The position numbers and the translations under genes are program-made. The notes under the pieces are model-generated. The model was given only the letters and a program-made list of their open reading frames with translations, was not told the origin of the DNA and searched no databases. A DNA stretch of 64,000 nucleotides from Candidatus Pedobacter colombiensis (GTDB lineage: Bacteria > Bacteroidota > Bacteroidia > Sphingobacteriales > Sphingobacteriaceae): positions 3,782,001 through 3,846,000 of the forward strand of contig CP119313.1 of the NCBI GenBank assembly GCA_029202485.1, in the 5' to 3' direction. Every line of letters begins with the position of its first letter. The first letter of the stretch is position 1. Shown in pieces: positions 8,727 to 17,825 of the stretch.

Positions 8727-10694
8727 ATGAAATTACCTATTGTCCCCTTTGTGAAAAACAGATTTTACCCATCCAAGAGCATTTTTTATTTTCTGATTGT
8801 TTTCTTTCTTTTGCTGACCTGGCAAAGCCGGAAAGCCTTTGGCCAATCCAAGACAGATCCACAAAAAGAATTTGGCAAACTGAATGACGCATACTATTCT
8901 GGCAAAGTATCGGCACTACAGTACTTTATCAAGGCAGATTCCATTACACATCAGCTATTTTCTGAGGGCAGACATTTTGAGACCAAAGAACTACTTGATC
9001 TTCTAGACCTATATGAAGAAACAGCATGGAGCAAAACAGAATACGGACGCGCCCGCGTTAGCTATTACTTCCTTTTTTTCAACAATGCACGTATGTTTAA
9101 GAAGAAAGGCGCATCCATGTATTATGCGGAAAAAATTACCGAAGAATATAAAAAACAGGGTGAAGAACACCCCTTGGTTGAACAACTGCAAAAATGTAAG
9201 ATCTATCAGGAGCAAAGGCTTTATAACAAAGTCATAGAGGTATTCAGGAACGAAAAAAAATACCTGGAAAGCCTCCCCATGCGCCTGCGACAGAACCGTA
9301 CTGATGAGTCGGTCGGACTCAATGCCATGTATATTTTATCCCCGGTTCTGACGGGATATATCAAGATAAATGATACGGGATCGGTGCGTCGAACTGCGAT
9401 ATTGGCTAGGGAAATCGGTACAGCACTCCAACACAAATACCCGATCCGAAGGCCTCAGATGCTATACAACGATCTTTTAATGATTGACATTGAGCATTCT
9501 GTTGCTAATTTTGAACACAGGTATGGTGATGTAAAAAAACTGCTGAACCGTATGGAGGCTCTCAAAGCTACTTATAAGGACCAGGCGACAAGCTTTATCG
9601 ATATTAATCTGGTGCGTCTGCGCTTAGAAAACTACCTTAACCTAAAGAATCCCGACAGTCTCCAATCCTACATTGCGAAATACGAATCTTCTTCGAATTT
9701 CGGCAAAAGCCAAAGCGCAGACCTTGCCGAATTCAAAGCCAAGCTACGGGTGATAAGAGGAGATTACCAAGGAGCCTACAGTCATCTTGCCGAGGCACTG
9801 GAGCTGGAACGGGACCTACAGGCAAGCCTTATGACAGAATCCAGCGATCTCCTGTACGCCTATACCCAGGCAGAACACAGTAGCATAGCACTTCAAAAGA
9901 CGGAAAAAATAAAGCATCAACGGACGATGTGGCTGGTACTTATTTCTGTTTCTGCATCTGTTCTTATACTGGTCATCTATCTTACTATGGTTTATCGAAG
10001 CAAAAAAGCAAAGGCACAGGTAGAAGCGCTCAATAACATTGCAAACATGCAGATCGTTGCAATGGAGGAAGCAAGATATGAGGCCGTAAAGGAAGAACAA
10101 CAGCGGCTGGGGCAGGATCTCCACGACGGACTTTCCTCTTCCATTGCATCCATCAGACACCAACTGGAAATTCTATCAATGGATACAGAGGATATGAATT
10201 TAAAAAACAGGCTTGGAAGACTACAATTGGAAACAGCAAAGGCCTACGAAACAACCCGGAACAAAAGCCACGAGTGGTTCAATGCTTCTGCAGGACAACT
10301 GGAACAGTCCTTTGAGAAACAGATCAAATTATTGACAGACAAGACACTACCCGACGACCGTTACAACAAGAATATCCACATTGACGACAACGCGATGAGC
10401 AAAGTTGGACCGGATATGCGAATTGCACTGCTCCATATCATCCAGGAAGCTATCACCAATATTATCAAACACGCCAGGGCAAAAAATATCGATATCCTGA
10501 TCTACGAGGAAGTAGCCAGTCTTATCGTGGAAGTCATGGATGACGGGGTTGGTTTAGGGAAAATGAAATCTGGAAATGGGAAATCTGCCATAGGGTTGGA
10601 ATCTATGTGCAGGCGTACCAAATACCTCAATGGAGATATCAAGATCAGTTCCCGAACAAAGGGCACCGAAATTGTGATAACAATTCCATTGTAA
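8727..10694 (+). CDS. NarL-type sensor histidine kinase (HisKA_3) with periplasmic helical sensor
   Basis: The chosen ATG is at 8727; a TTG six bases upstream is also possible. Counting from that TTG, residues 20-34 form the N-terminal hydrophobic segment, 50-395 an exported helical, TPR-like sensor, 403-424 a membrane segment (T-M-W-L-V-L-I-S-V), then a short coiled coil and the kinase core. The phospho-acceptor is His468 in Q-D-L-H-D-G-L-S-S-S, characteristic of the NarL/DesK-type HisKA_3 group. The ATP-binding domain has Q-E-A-I-T-N-I-I-K-H-A, D-D-G-V-G-L-G and G-L-E-S-M motifs. Kinases of this group act on LuxR-type response regulators. No regulator gene is adjacent; the nearest is at 24107. 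The gene is divergent from the AraC regulator and is also GC-rich. Confidence 0.9.
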   Translation: MKLPIVPFVKNRFYPSKSIFYFLIVFFLLLTWQSRKAFGQSKTDPQKEFGKLNDAYYSGKVSALQYFIKADSITHQLFSEGRHFETKELLDLLDLYEETAWSKTEYGRARVSYYFLFFNNARMFKKKGASMYYAEKITEEYKKQGEEHPLVEQLQKCKIYQEQRLYNKVIEVFRNEKKYLESLPMRLRQNRTDESVGLNAMYILSPVLTGYIKINDTGSVRRTAILAREIGTALQHKYPIRRPQMLYNDLLMIDIEHSVANFEHRYGDVKKLLNRMEALKATYKDQATSFIDINLVRLRLENYLNLKNPDSLQSYIAKYESSSNFGKSQSADLAEFKAKLRVIRGDYQGAYSHLAEALELERDLQASLMTESSDLLYAYTQAEHSSIALQKTEKIKHQRTMWLVLISVSASVLILVIYLTMVYRSKKAKAQVEALNNIANMQIVAMEEARYEAVKEEQQRLGQDLHDGLSSSIASIRHQLEILSMDTEDMNLKNRLGRLQLETAKAYETTRNKSHEWFNASAGQLEQSFEKQIKLLTDKTLPDDRYNKNIHIDDNAMSKVGPDMRIALLHIIQEAITNIIKHARAKNIDILIYEEVASLIVEVMDDGVGLGKMKSGNGKSAIGLESMCRRTKYLNGDIKISSRTKGTEIVITIPL

Positions 10695-10786
10695 TCCCTC
10701 GTATGGCCAAAATCCCCAGCCACTACTTGCTACGGACGCTATGATAGCAAATGTAGGACTGCAATGACAGATCGGCCAATCCTTTC

Positions 10787-12742
10787 TTATTTTTTAGTTA
10801 TTTTAAACTCCGTCCTTCTGTTCAACTGATGATCCGTTTCTGAGCATTTAATACCATTAGCACATTTGTTCAATAAAATCTTTTCGCCGTAGCCTTTCGC
10901 CGTGATCCTATTTTTATCAATACCACGGTCGATGATATATTGAACTGCTGCATTTGCTCTACGTTGCGAAAGCCATTGGTTGTATTGATCATTCCCCCTG
11001 CTATCGGTATGTGACCCCAGTTCAATCCAGATTGTAGGATTATCTTTCAAAATTTTAACCAATTTATCTAATTCAATAGCTGCATCTGGTCGGATATTCG
11101 ACTGGTCAAAATCATAATAAATATTTTCAATCTTAATGGCCTTCTCTAGTTCAATTTTCTCCAGATAAAGGTCTTTTTTGATTTCAGTAGAGGCTGCTAA
11201 ATTATTTGTTGTAAGTATTGCAACATCAGCTCTGTAATTTGTTTTTTCTCCTGTTAATTGATAATCAGCGTTCTGGTCGAGGTTAAACCTGAAATTCCCT
11301 GTTTCATCTGTTTGAACTTTTAAAATTTGACTATTGTTGCGAGCAAGGCTCACTATAGTGTTCATCAACGGTTGGTTGCTCTTTCTATCAAATACCCTAC
11401 CGCTCAATTTAAAATTTAAAATCTTCTCCGCCGTAAAACTATAAATGTCGTCGCTGCCATATCCATCTGCCCTATTTGAGCTAAAGTAACCTGTCAGTTC
11501 AGAAGTTTTTAAATAGGCAAAATCATCTTGCGGAGAATTTGTAGGATAACCTAAGTTTTTGGGTTCAGTAGTATTTCCTCCCAGCAATTGGGTTTTAAAG
11601 ATATCCAAACCTCCCATTCCAATCCTACCATCAGTACTGAAATAGAAATTGTTATCACCATCAAGTATTGGCGTACGTTCGTTGCCTTTGGTATTGATTT
11701 CCTTTAAATTCCTGGGCAATCTCCAATCTCCATTATCATTGCGCTCGCTTACATAAATATCTGTTCCACCTAGTCCATTTGGCATATTAGATACAAAATA
11801 AAGCTGTTTGCCATCTTCGGTTATAAAAGGATCACCAACAGAATATTCATCTACTTTGTTATACTTAAATGGGACCGGATTTGTCCATTTACCTTGCGCA
11901 TCTTTTTTGCTGGAATAAATCTCGATGTTTACAGTAGCTAATTTCCCCTTAACATACTTTGGTTTTTTGGGTATTCTGGTTAAAGTGAAAAAGACCTCAT
12001 TTCCATCTTTCGTAAAGCTTGCTGGTCCAACATGATAATTTGTATTTACATTTAAATCAAAACTGAAAATGCTATCTTGATTTTTTCTATAAAGTTTTAG
12101 ATAATGGTTTCCCGTCCAACCATAAATAAATCGATCTGGTTTTTTGCCATGATCAAACTTTAGGAAGGGCTTATTTACCGATGCTTTGTCATTCAGTGTA
12201 CTTCTACGATCTGATGAAAAAACAATGCTTTGCCCGTAAACGGTTGCACCCCAATCTGATTGGGGAGTATTTAATGTCCTCTCATTAGTTATAACAATCC
12301 TGGAAGGATTTTCCAACCAATACCTGGCCGAATCACAGCTCAACATCCAAAGATTTTGTTGTTTTGCATCAACCGTTTTATTTAATTGTATATACTTTTT
12401 ATACTGCTCTTTTGCTTCTGCATATTTTGAATTTTGCTGTAATGCTTTAGCATATTGCAGTACATTTTCTATTGGTGTGCTGGGCATTCCAACGGCAATG
12501 GCATACCAGCTTTCAGCTTGTTTGTAATTACTCTGATAGCCATAAGCTTGCGCTAGTCTTTCGGCCGCATGCAATGTTGGCTTCTTTTGATATGCCTGTT
12601 CATACAAATCAATAGCTTTTTTAAAGTTATAAAGCTCAAATTGCTTATTGGCTTCAAGCAGTACATATTGAGCCCGTACCTGAGTTTGGCTGATAAACAA
12701 AGTGATAACAATTATAATTAATTTGTATATGCTTTTTTTCAT
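10787..12742 (-). CDS. PorE-like OmpA-family protein (TPR, beta-propeller, CarboxypepD-like, OmpA domain)
   Basis: Signal peptide at residues 1-24 (ends V-R-A-Q). The domain order is TPR-like repeats (about 30-130), WD40-like PD40 beta-propeller repeats (about 160-430, with G-D-P-F-I-T-E-D-G-K and G-L-G-G-T-D-I-Y type blades), a carboxypeptidase-regulatory-like domain (about 445-520) and an OmpA C-terminal domain (about 545-645). The last has Y-Y-D-F-D-Q-S-N-I-R and G-S-H-T-D-S-R-G-N, with the Asp and Arg that bind peptidoglycan diaminopimelate. This architecture is the one described for PorE, a T9SS component that joins outer-membrane secretion parts to peptidoglycan. It is the last gene of the surface-protein locus, 39 bases after the PorP/SprF ORF. 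It may instead be a paralogue dedicated to this locus. Confidence 0.9.
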   Translation of the reverse strand: MKKSIYKLIIIVITLFISQTQVRAQYVLLEANKQFELYNFKKAIDLYEQAYQKKPTLHAAERLAQAYGYQSNYKQAESWYAIAVGMPSTPIENVLQYAKALQQNSKYAEAKEQYKKYIQLNKTVDAKQQNLWMLSCDSARYWLENPSRIVITNERTLNTPQSDWGATVYGQSIVFSSDRRSTLNDKASVNKPFLKFDHGKKPDRFIYGWTGNHYLKLYRKNQDSIFSFDLNVNTNYHVGPASFTKDGNEVFFTLTRIPKKPKYVKGKLATVNIEIYSSKKDAQGKWTNPVPFKYNKVDEYSVGDPFITEDGKQLYFVSNMPNGLGGTDIYVSERNDNGDWRLPRNLKEINTKGNERTPILDGDNNFYFSTDGRIGMGGLDIFKTQLLGGNTTEPKNLGYPTNSPQDDFAYLKTSELTGYFSSNRADGYGSDDIYSFTAEKILNFKLSGRVFDRKSNQPLMNTIVSLARNNSQILKVQTDETGNFRFNLDQNADYQLTGEKTNYRADVAILTTNNLAASTEIKKDLYLEKIELEKAIKIENIYYDFDQSNIRPDAAIELDKLVKILKDNPTIWIELGSHTDSRGNDQYNQWLSQRRANAAVQYIIDRGIDKNRITAKGYGEKILLNKCANGIKCSETDHQLNRRTEFKITKK

Positions 12743-12781
12743 GTTTTTTCTCCAGGAATTTAGTTTAAACTTGAACAGAAA

Positions 12782-13750
12782 CTAAAAATATCTCGGTGTA
12801 AGCATTCTCGTATTTTTTCGATTGAATAAATAGCTTATCGAAATTTCGTGTGTTCCACCACTATAGCCTTGAAACGGACCAATAGAAAAATCGTATGCAT
12901 AACCAATTCTAAAGTTTTCTGTTGTTAGAAATTGTACAGCTATAACAGCCGAATTCAATTGGCTTAACTCTTTTTGTAGATAATTTTTATTATACAATTT
13001 TACTCCAGTACGGTAGGAACCTCCTACCCAAAACTTATTTACCAGGATAACGAAAGCATTTATATCCAAACTGGTTGGGCCTCCCCGATCATCTTTTAAT
13101 AAAATCGACGGTTTTAATAAAATATCTTGATTTAAAGGGAACAATATACCTGCTGTTAGATAATAATGAGGTTTTAGCTGGGCAATAAAAGTATACCTAT
13201 CAATTCTGTTATATTGAGATATCAGATTATCTGCCGAAAATCCTGCATAAAAACGATCATTAGAAAAGTAGACTCCAACTCTTGCATCAGGCACTATACT
13301 ACTCTGGATACCAGCGGGCTGATAAACTTCAGTTTCGTTGGGGTTCAAGTTGGCTCCATCAATGCCCGATTGTACCGCTCCCACTCCAAGACCAAATGCA
13401 AGTCTTGCTGAGCCATCATGGTTCATGCGTAATCTATAGGCATAATTACCATACACAGCGTCGTTATGCTGAGCGCCCAAACGATCACTTGAAATTTGTA
13501 AGGCAAGACCAACATTTCCATCATTGGCAATGGCATCAACTGCTAATGACATGGTTTTAGGTGCCCCAGTAATACCAGCCCACTGATTGCGATAAAATGC
13601 ATGAAGATTTAACTGTTCCCTGTACCCTGCATATGCTGGATTAATATAAATTCCATTGAACATATATTGACTGAACTGCCCATCCTGTTGGCCATTAACC
13701 ACATTGGAGAATAAAAAAAGTAAGCTTAATATCTGTAATATCCTTTTCAT
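12782..13750 (-). CDS. PorP/SprF-family type IX secretion outer-membrane protein
   Basis: The start is placed at 13750 because it gives a clean signal peptide (MKRILQILSLLFLFSNVVNG, cut before Q-Q-D-G); an in-frame ATG 36 bases upstream would add twelve residues in front of it. The mature N-terminus has Q-F-S-Q-Y-M-F-N-G-I-Y-I-N-P-A-Y-A-G, the signature of the PorP/SprF family, and the rest is a predicted outer-membrane barrel with conserved G-Y-A-Y-D-F-S near the C-terminus. Established work on Flavobacterium SprB shows that SprF-type proteins are needed for secretion or attachment of substrates with the CHU_C (type B) C-terminal domain. Here the gene directly follows such a substrate gene, so the two are a likely pair. 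Confidence 0.93.
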   Translation of the reverse strand: MKRILQILSLLFLFSNVVNGQQDGQFSQYMFNGIYINPAYAGYREQLNLHAFYRNQWAGITGAPKTMSLAVDAIANDGNVGLALQISSDRLGAQHNDAVYGNYAYRLRMNHDGSARLAFGLGVGAVQSGIDGANLNPNETEVYQPAGIQSSIVPDARVGVYFSNDRFYAGFSADNLISQYNRIDRYTFIAQLKPHYYLTAGILFPLNQDILLKPSILLKDDRGGPTSLDINAFVILVNKFWVGGSYRTGVKLYNKNYLQKELSQLNSAVIAVQFLTTENFRIGYAYDFSIGPFQGYSGGTHEISISYLFNRKNTRMLTPRYF

Positions 13751-13828
13751 GTTTTTCAAATATGTTGGTTGAACAATGGTCGACAACTAGCTAAACAAGA
13801 TAATTGTTCACCAACTTGTACATTAATA

Positions 13829-15130
13829 TTAAAATGTCCTAATCAAAGTGATATATCCTTTAAATACTTGCCATTCACCTTCTGTACGCTCTTTCACCCG
13901 AAGAATATAATAGTAAGTACCTTCATTCAAGCCCTCTCCTGTCCAATTATTTCGATAGTTATGAGATTTATACACCTCGTTACCCCAACGATTTACAATG
14001 GTAAGGTCGTTTTCAGCAAATAGCTCTAATCCTCGTATTTCAAAAGCATCGTTTTTACCATCGCCATTAGGGGTATAAAGGTTCGGAATAAATAACGATG
14101 CCCCTGAAACAGCTAGTTTAGTAAAGTAGCTACCATTAGCTGCCATATCAGTTGAAACCATTATATTATTCCGCGTATGCACTCCCGGAGCAGGATTAGT
14201 TCCTTTTAAAATATCCCATCTATCGCCGCTTATGTAGCGAGAAATCGCCGCATTTCCATCTGTAAAAAGGTTCCTATTTGTTATGCTATTGTGCTGTAAT
14301 GTCATTAATGCAATTGCAGAAGATGAACCGTATATGTGCCATACCCTGTCCATACTTTGATCCTGATTTTTAACTGTTTTATCTGCACTTGCATAATCTT
14401 GCACACTCACAAATAACTTATTGGCACTTTGGGTTGTTAGTGTTGCAGGTGTATAATCATTTTCTGCAATACCTACCGGGAAAACAAATGAATCTGCACC
14501 GGCATATTCTTTGACCAAGTGACCAACAATACTATTTCCGGTAATTACCATACGATCTTTGCTGAAATTTGTAATTTTCCCACTACTGTTGAATGCTAAG
14601 TTATGCCCGTTAAGAACTACATCGGCACCATTAACTGCAAGATCTAAAGTACCTCCCATATTTAATGTCGCCGATAATACCCCACTTGGGTTTGTAATTC
14701 CAAACCCAGGATCATTAATATCTTTTAATAGGATATTATCGGAATTGCGATGTTCAATTAATAAGTTAATGAAGTCTGAATTGTTTCCATCGATATTGCT
14801 TGGTCCGGATGCCATCGATGTATAAAATGGATTACTCCCTGGATTATAAATCACAATTTTACCAGAACCCCTAAACGTTGCTCCAGGCGCAATCCAAATA
14901 TTCTTACTATAAATTTCTAATGTACCATCGATTTGCCAGTTCGCATTCGGACCAAAATAAGTACCCTCACTAAAACGCTGTTCTGTTGTACCAGCAGAAA
15001 CTGTAACAACAGAATTATCTACAGTCATACTTCCGGAACCTGTTTGGGCCACACTTGTTTGTACCAGGCATATAAATGCGACAAGTATTAAACCACATAG
15101 CTCTAAACGTCTTTTAATAATTTGCTCCAT
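13829..15130 (-). CDS. T9SS substrate with gliding-motility-associated (CHU_C, type B) C-terminal domain
   Basis: The start at 15130 gives a signal peptide (MEQIIKRRLELCGLILVAFI..., cut after V-A-Q) and avoids overlap with the upstream gene; an in-frame ATG at 15178 would overlap it. The middle part (about 25-340) is a Gly/Asn/Thr-rich beta region without a family I can name. The last ~85 residues are the CHU_C domain: L-Y-T-P-N-G-D-G-K-N-D-A-F-E-I-R-G, N-R-W-G-N-E-V-Y and L-N-E-G-T-Y-Y-Y-I-L-R-V, ending G-Y-I-T-L-I-R-T-F. This tail directs passage through the type IX secretion system to the cell surface. It sits between the large repeat proteins and its likely export partner PorP/SprF. Confidence 0.9.
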   Translation of the reverse strand: MEQIIKRRLELCGLILVAFICLVQTSVAQTGSGSMTVDNSVVTVSAGTTEQRFSEGTYFGPNANWQIDGTLEIYSKNIWIAPGATFRGSGKIVIYNPGSNPFYTSMASGPSNIDGNNSDFINLLIEHRNSDNILLKDINDPGFGITNPSGVLSATLNMGGTLDLAVNGADVVLNGHNLAFNSSGKITNFSKDRMVITGNSIVGHLVKEYAGADSFVFPVGIAENDYTPATLTTQSANKLFVSVQDYASADKTVKNQDQSMDRVWHIYGSSSAIALMTLQHNSITNRNLFTDGNAAISRYISGDRWDILKGTNPAPGVHTRNNIMVSTDMAANGSYFTKLAVSGASLFIPNLYTPNGDGKNDAFEIRGLELFAENDLTIVNRWGNEVYKSHNYRNNWTGEGLNEGTYYYILRVKERTEGEWQVFKGYITLIRTF

Positions 15131-15159
15131 TTTAAAAAAGATCATTTGATACCTCGTTT

Positions 15160-15678
15160 TTATTTCCAATAGTTCCAAACTTTTCCATCAAACACAGCTA
15201 ATGCCTTTCTATTTGTATCATAGCACATCATGCCAGGATATGGGCTTTTTACGTTAAGATGCGGATTTGAAATTTTAGGCAGAATCATAGCTTTGTTTGC
15301 AGATTCCAATACCAAAACACCATCTGCCGAGGTGGATCTTGCACCGATTACTGTTTGCTTTCCATTATCAACAGTGCCACTATATGGCGCTATAGGTACC
15401 ATTCCTGCAATATCCCCTGCTCCGGATAATTCAACCCACACATTATTCTGGAACATCTTAATTTTTTTGTCCGTTTTATCAAGTAAAAAAGTTCCGTTAG
15501 CAGGTGATACCGGTAAAGTTTCAACGGCGGGTAAAATGATACCCTTTGTGGTGCCAGAAGCAAAATCCAAAACTGTAGATGTTCCATCAACTGTTTTTTT
15601 CTCAACAGCGGTTTGAGCCAATACACCTAATCTAAAACCCAATAGTATTAATATTAAAAATCTTTTCATCATCTTCAA
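15160..15678 (-). CDS. Exported 172-aa protein with the locus-specific Y-x-G-x-x-W cassette
   Basis: I do not recognise a named family. Residues 1-21 are a signal peptide (ending V-L-A-Q). The mature part is rich in beta-forming residues and contains two copies of a short unit: G-T-F-L-L-D-K-T-D-K-K-I-K-M-F-Q-N-N-V-W and P-G-M-M-C-Y-D-T-N-R-K-A-L-A-V-F-D-G-K-V-W, the second at the very C-terminus. The same type of unit (G-M-x-x-Y-D, then Y/F-x-G-x-x-W) occurs at the C-terminus of the next upstream protein and throughout the collagen-like protein. It lies only 12 bases from the DUF11 protein gene, so it belongs to the same operon. A surface-structure subunit is a reasonable inference only. Confidence 0.75.
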   Translation of the reverse strand: MKMMKRFLILILLGFRLGVLAQTAVEKKTVDGTSTVLDFASGTTKGIILPAVETLPVSPANGTFLLDKTDKKIKMFQNNVWVELSGAGDIAGMVPIAPYSGTVDNGKQTVIGARSTSADGVLVLESANKAMILPKISNPHLNVKSPYPGMMCYDTNRKALAVFDGKVWNYWK

Positions 15679-15690
15679 GTTCGTATCTGT

Positions 15691-17760
15691 TTATAAACAA
15701 CTTTTAGTCAGGCAATTCCAAGTTGTCCCATTGTATAACTTAACACAATTAGCGGCTAAATCATAAATTAACATGCCTTCTTTAGGGTCGGTAATTGCAG
15801 CAGAAGAGCTCACCCTAGTTATAACAAAACCTTTTTTCTTCGATTCAACAACAATAAACCCATTCGGCACGTTAGCTGGCCATCCTGTTGTTCCGCCAGT
15901 AAAGCCCTCTAGATCAGAAATACCGGTTTTACTAATTTCTCCTGGTTGATCGAAAACACCTGGCTGTGTACAACCATTAATATCTGTATCTGTTGCTTGA
16001 TTGTTACTCAAATCAGGATCTACAATGTTAGTTGGTGGGGATATAGTTACTGTATTTACTAAATCGCCAGTAAAAGAAGCGGGAACCAAAACCGTAACCG
16101 TGTAAGTAACTGTTCCATTTACAGGTAAGGATACCAAATCGTTAATTGCTCCAATTTGAGTGCCGGTAACTGCTGTTCCGCTACCGGCAGAAGCAACAGC
16201 TGTGTAACTAACATTAGCATTAGGGATTCCTAACGGTACATTATCCAGAACACTAGCATTAAGCACTCCGAAAGGGCCATTATTTTTTACAACAATGGTA
16301 TATACCCTACTTGATCCAGGGGTGTAAGTAGTTGCATTATCAGTTTTAGTAACTGAAAGATCTGCACTAAAAGTAATGGGAGCAGTTACACAGTGGGCAC
16401 CATCGTTATTACCACTTAATGGTGCATCGGAAATAAGCGTCCTAGCTCCCGTGGTTAAATTAAACTGGAAAAAGCCTCCTGCATTGTCAATACCATAAAT
16501 AGGACCTGTACTTGATGCAAAAAGCGCTCCGAAAGTTGCCGTACCTGGAGAAGTTCCAATAAAAGTAACAGCACCACTTGAAGGATTAATAGTGAATAAT
16601 GTACCATCGAAATCAACGCCATATAATAACCCTGTGGTTACGCTATACGCCAAATCAGATGGTCGTGAAGATTGGCTTAATACGATTGTACTTGCTGTTT
16701 GTGTATTTATATTTACCTTATACAAGGTGGAATTAGCCCCTGAAGCTTTAATGTAATAATTCCCGAGGTGATCTATCTCTCCACTATTATAGTTAGTTGT
16801 TCCAGTTACAGCTGGTAAACCCGTAACAGCCCCCATATCTGTAATGGTGCCCGAAAGATCAATTCTAAGAAGATTGTTGCTCAAAGTCTTCATAGCATAG
16901 ATATAACCATCGACTGGATTAAAACCAGCTGCATTGTATTGATACGCTGCTGCTGAGCCGATAATAGGGAAAGTGAAAGGATTTGTAGAAGTCAGTATAT
17001 TATATAGCCCTGTATTGGTATTTTGTATTAAATACATCTGCGAATTGCAATCAAATGGCAAAGGAGAAACTACCAGGCAAATATTGCCAACATTATTAGT
17101 AATATTTGAGCTCACATTAGTAATATTGACTGCCGTATTGGTAAAAGCTGCTGGGTTACTTCCACAGCTTGCATTTCCTTGGCCGGGCATATTGGTAACA
17201 TCTACCGTAATTGTAGCCGTAGAGCTTGCAGCCTGACTATAGCCAGATACAGTAACTACGTTTCCTCCACCAACTGCTGTTACCGTACCGCCTGTTAAAC
17301 CAGTAACTACCACATTAGGGTTGGCGGCCAAACGCAAACCGCTTGGCAAATTATCCGTAAAAGATAAATTGGTTTGCGCAACGCTACCGGAAGTAGTATT
17401 ATTAAGGGTAAAAGTATAAGTCGCTGTACCACCAGAAGGAATATTTGCAGGGGAAACACTTTTAGTAAGAACTGTATTAGGAGCTGAAGTTGCGAAAAAG
17501 AATTTAGATGTAGTATAACCTCTGGTATAAGGATAGAAATTATGCGCTCTATCAGCAGGAGAAAGTGTCATTCCATCTACATTCGGAATATCATTTGCAT
17601 TGGAAGAATTATCTTTCCAGGCAGTAGAGATAGTTCCTGCATCGTCTGATTTTACCCAGAAATCAAGACCTAAAACCCCTCCAGGCGTTTGTCCATGTAG
17701 TTTTGATATGGAAATACAAGCCAGGAAAGCGGATAATATTAATACGTATAGTGTTCTCAT
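15691..17760 (-). CDS. Large exported surface protein with DUF11-type and DUF6923-like regions
   Basis: Signal peptide at 1-23 (ends L-H-G-Q). Residues about 85-200 form a DUF11-like, Ig-type fold (S-G-G-T-A-T-Y-T-F-T-L-N-N-T). About 235-460 resemble DUF6923, a bladed region with N-P-V-D-G-Y-I-Y-A and G-L-L-Y-G-V-D-F-D-G. A second DUF11 domain follows from about 465 (D-L-S-V-T-K-T-D-N-A, V-K-N-N-G-P-F-G). The C-terminal 60 residues carry P-K-E-G-M-L-I-Y-D-L and L-Y-N-G-T-T-W-N-C-L, the cassette shared with neighbouring proteins. No CHU_C or type A T9SS tail is visible, so how it is exported or anchored is unclear; the cassette may dock it onto a partner. It lies 65 bases from the collagen-like gene. 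Confidence 0.85.
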   Translation of the reverse strand: MRTLYVLILSAFLACISISKLHGQTPGGVLGLDFWVKSDDAGTISTAWKDNSSNANDIPNVDGMTLSPADRAHNFYPYTRGYTTSKFFFATSAPNTVLTKSVSPANIPSGGTATYTFTLNNTTSGSVAQTNLSFTDNLPSGLRLAANPNVVVTGLTGGTVTAVGGGNVVTVSGYSQAASSTATITVDVTNMPGQGNASCGSNPAAFTNTAVNITNVSSNITNNVGNICLVVSPLPFDCNSQMYLIQNTNTGLYNILTSTNPFTFPIIGSAAAYQYNAAGFNPVDGYIYAMKTLSNNLLRIDLSGTITDMGAVTGLPAVTGTTNYNSGEIDHLGNYYIKASGANSTLYKVNINTQTASTIVLSQSSRPSDLAYSVTTGLLYGVDFDGTLFTINPSSGAVTFIGTSPGTATFGALFASSTGPIYGIDNAGGFFQFNLTTGARTLISDAPLSGNNDGAHCVTAPITFSADLSVTKTDNATTYTPGSSRVYTIVVKNNGPFGVLNASVLDNVPLGIPNANVSYTAVASAGSGTAVTGTQIGAINDLVSLPVNGTVTYTVTVLVPASFTGDLVNTVTISPPTNIVDPDLSNNQATDTDINGCTQPGVFDQPGEISKTGISDLEGFTGGTTGWPANVPNGFIVVESKKKGFVITRVSSSAAITDPKEGMLIYDLAANCVKLYNGTTWNCLTKSCL

Positions 17761-17825
17761 AGTCTTCGTTGATGGATTCTTTCCTTCAAAGCAGAAAGGG
17801 ATCTCATTAAGATTTTCTTTTCCTG

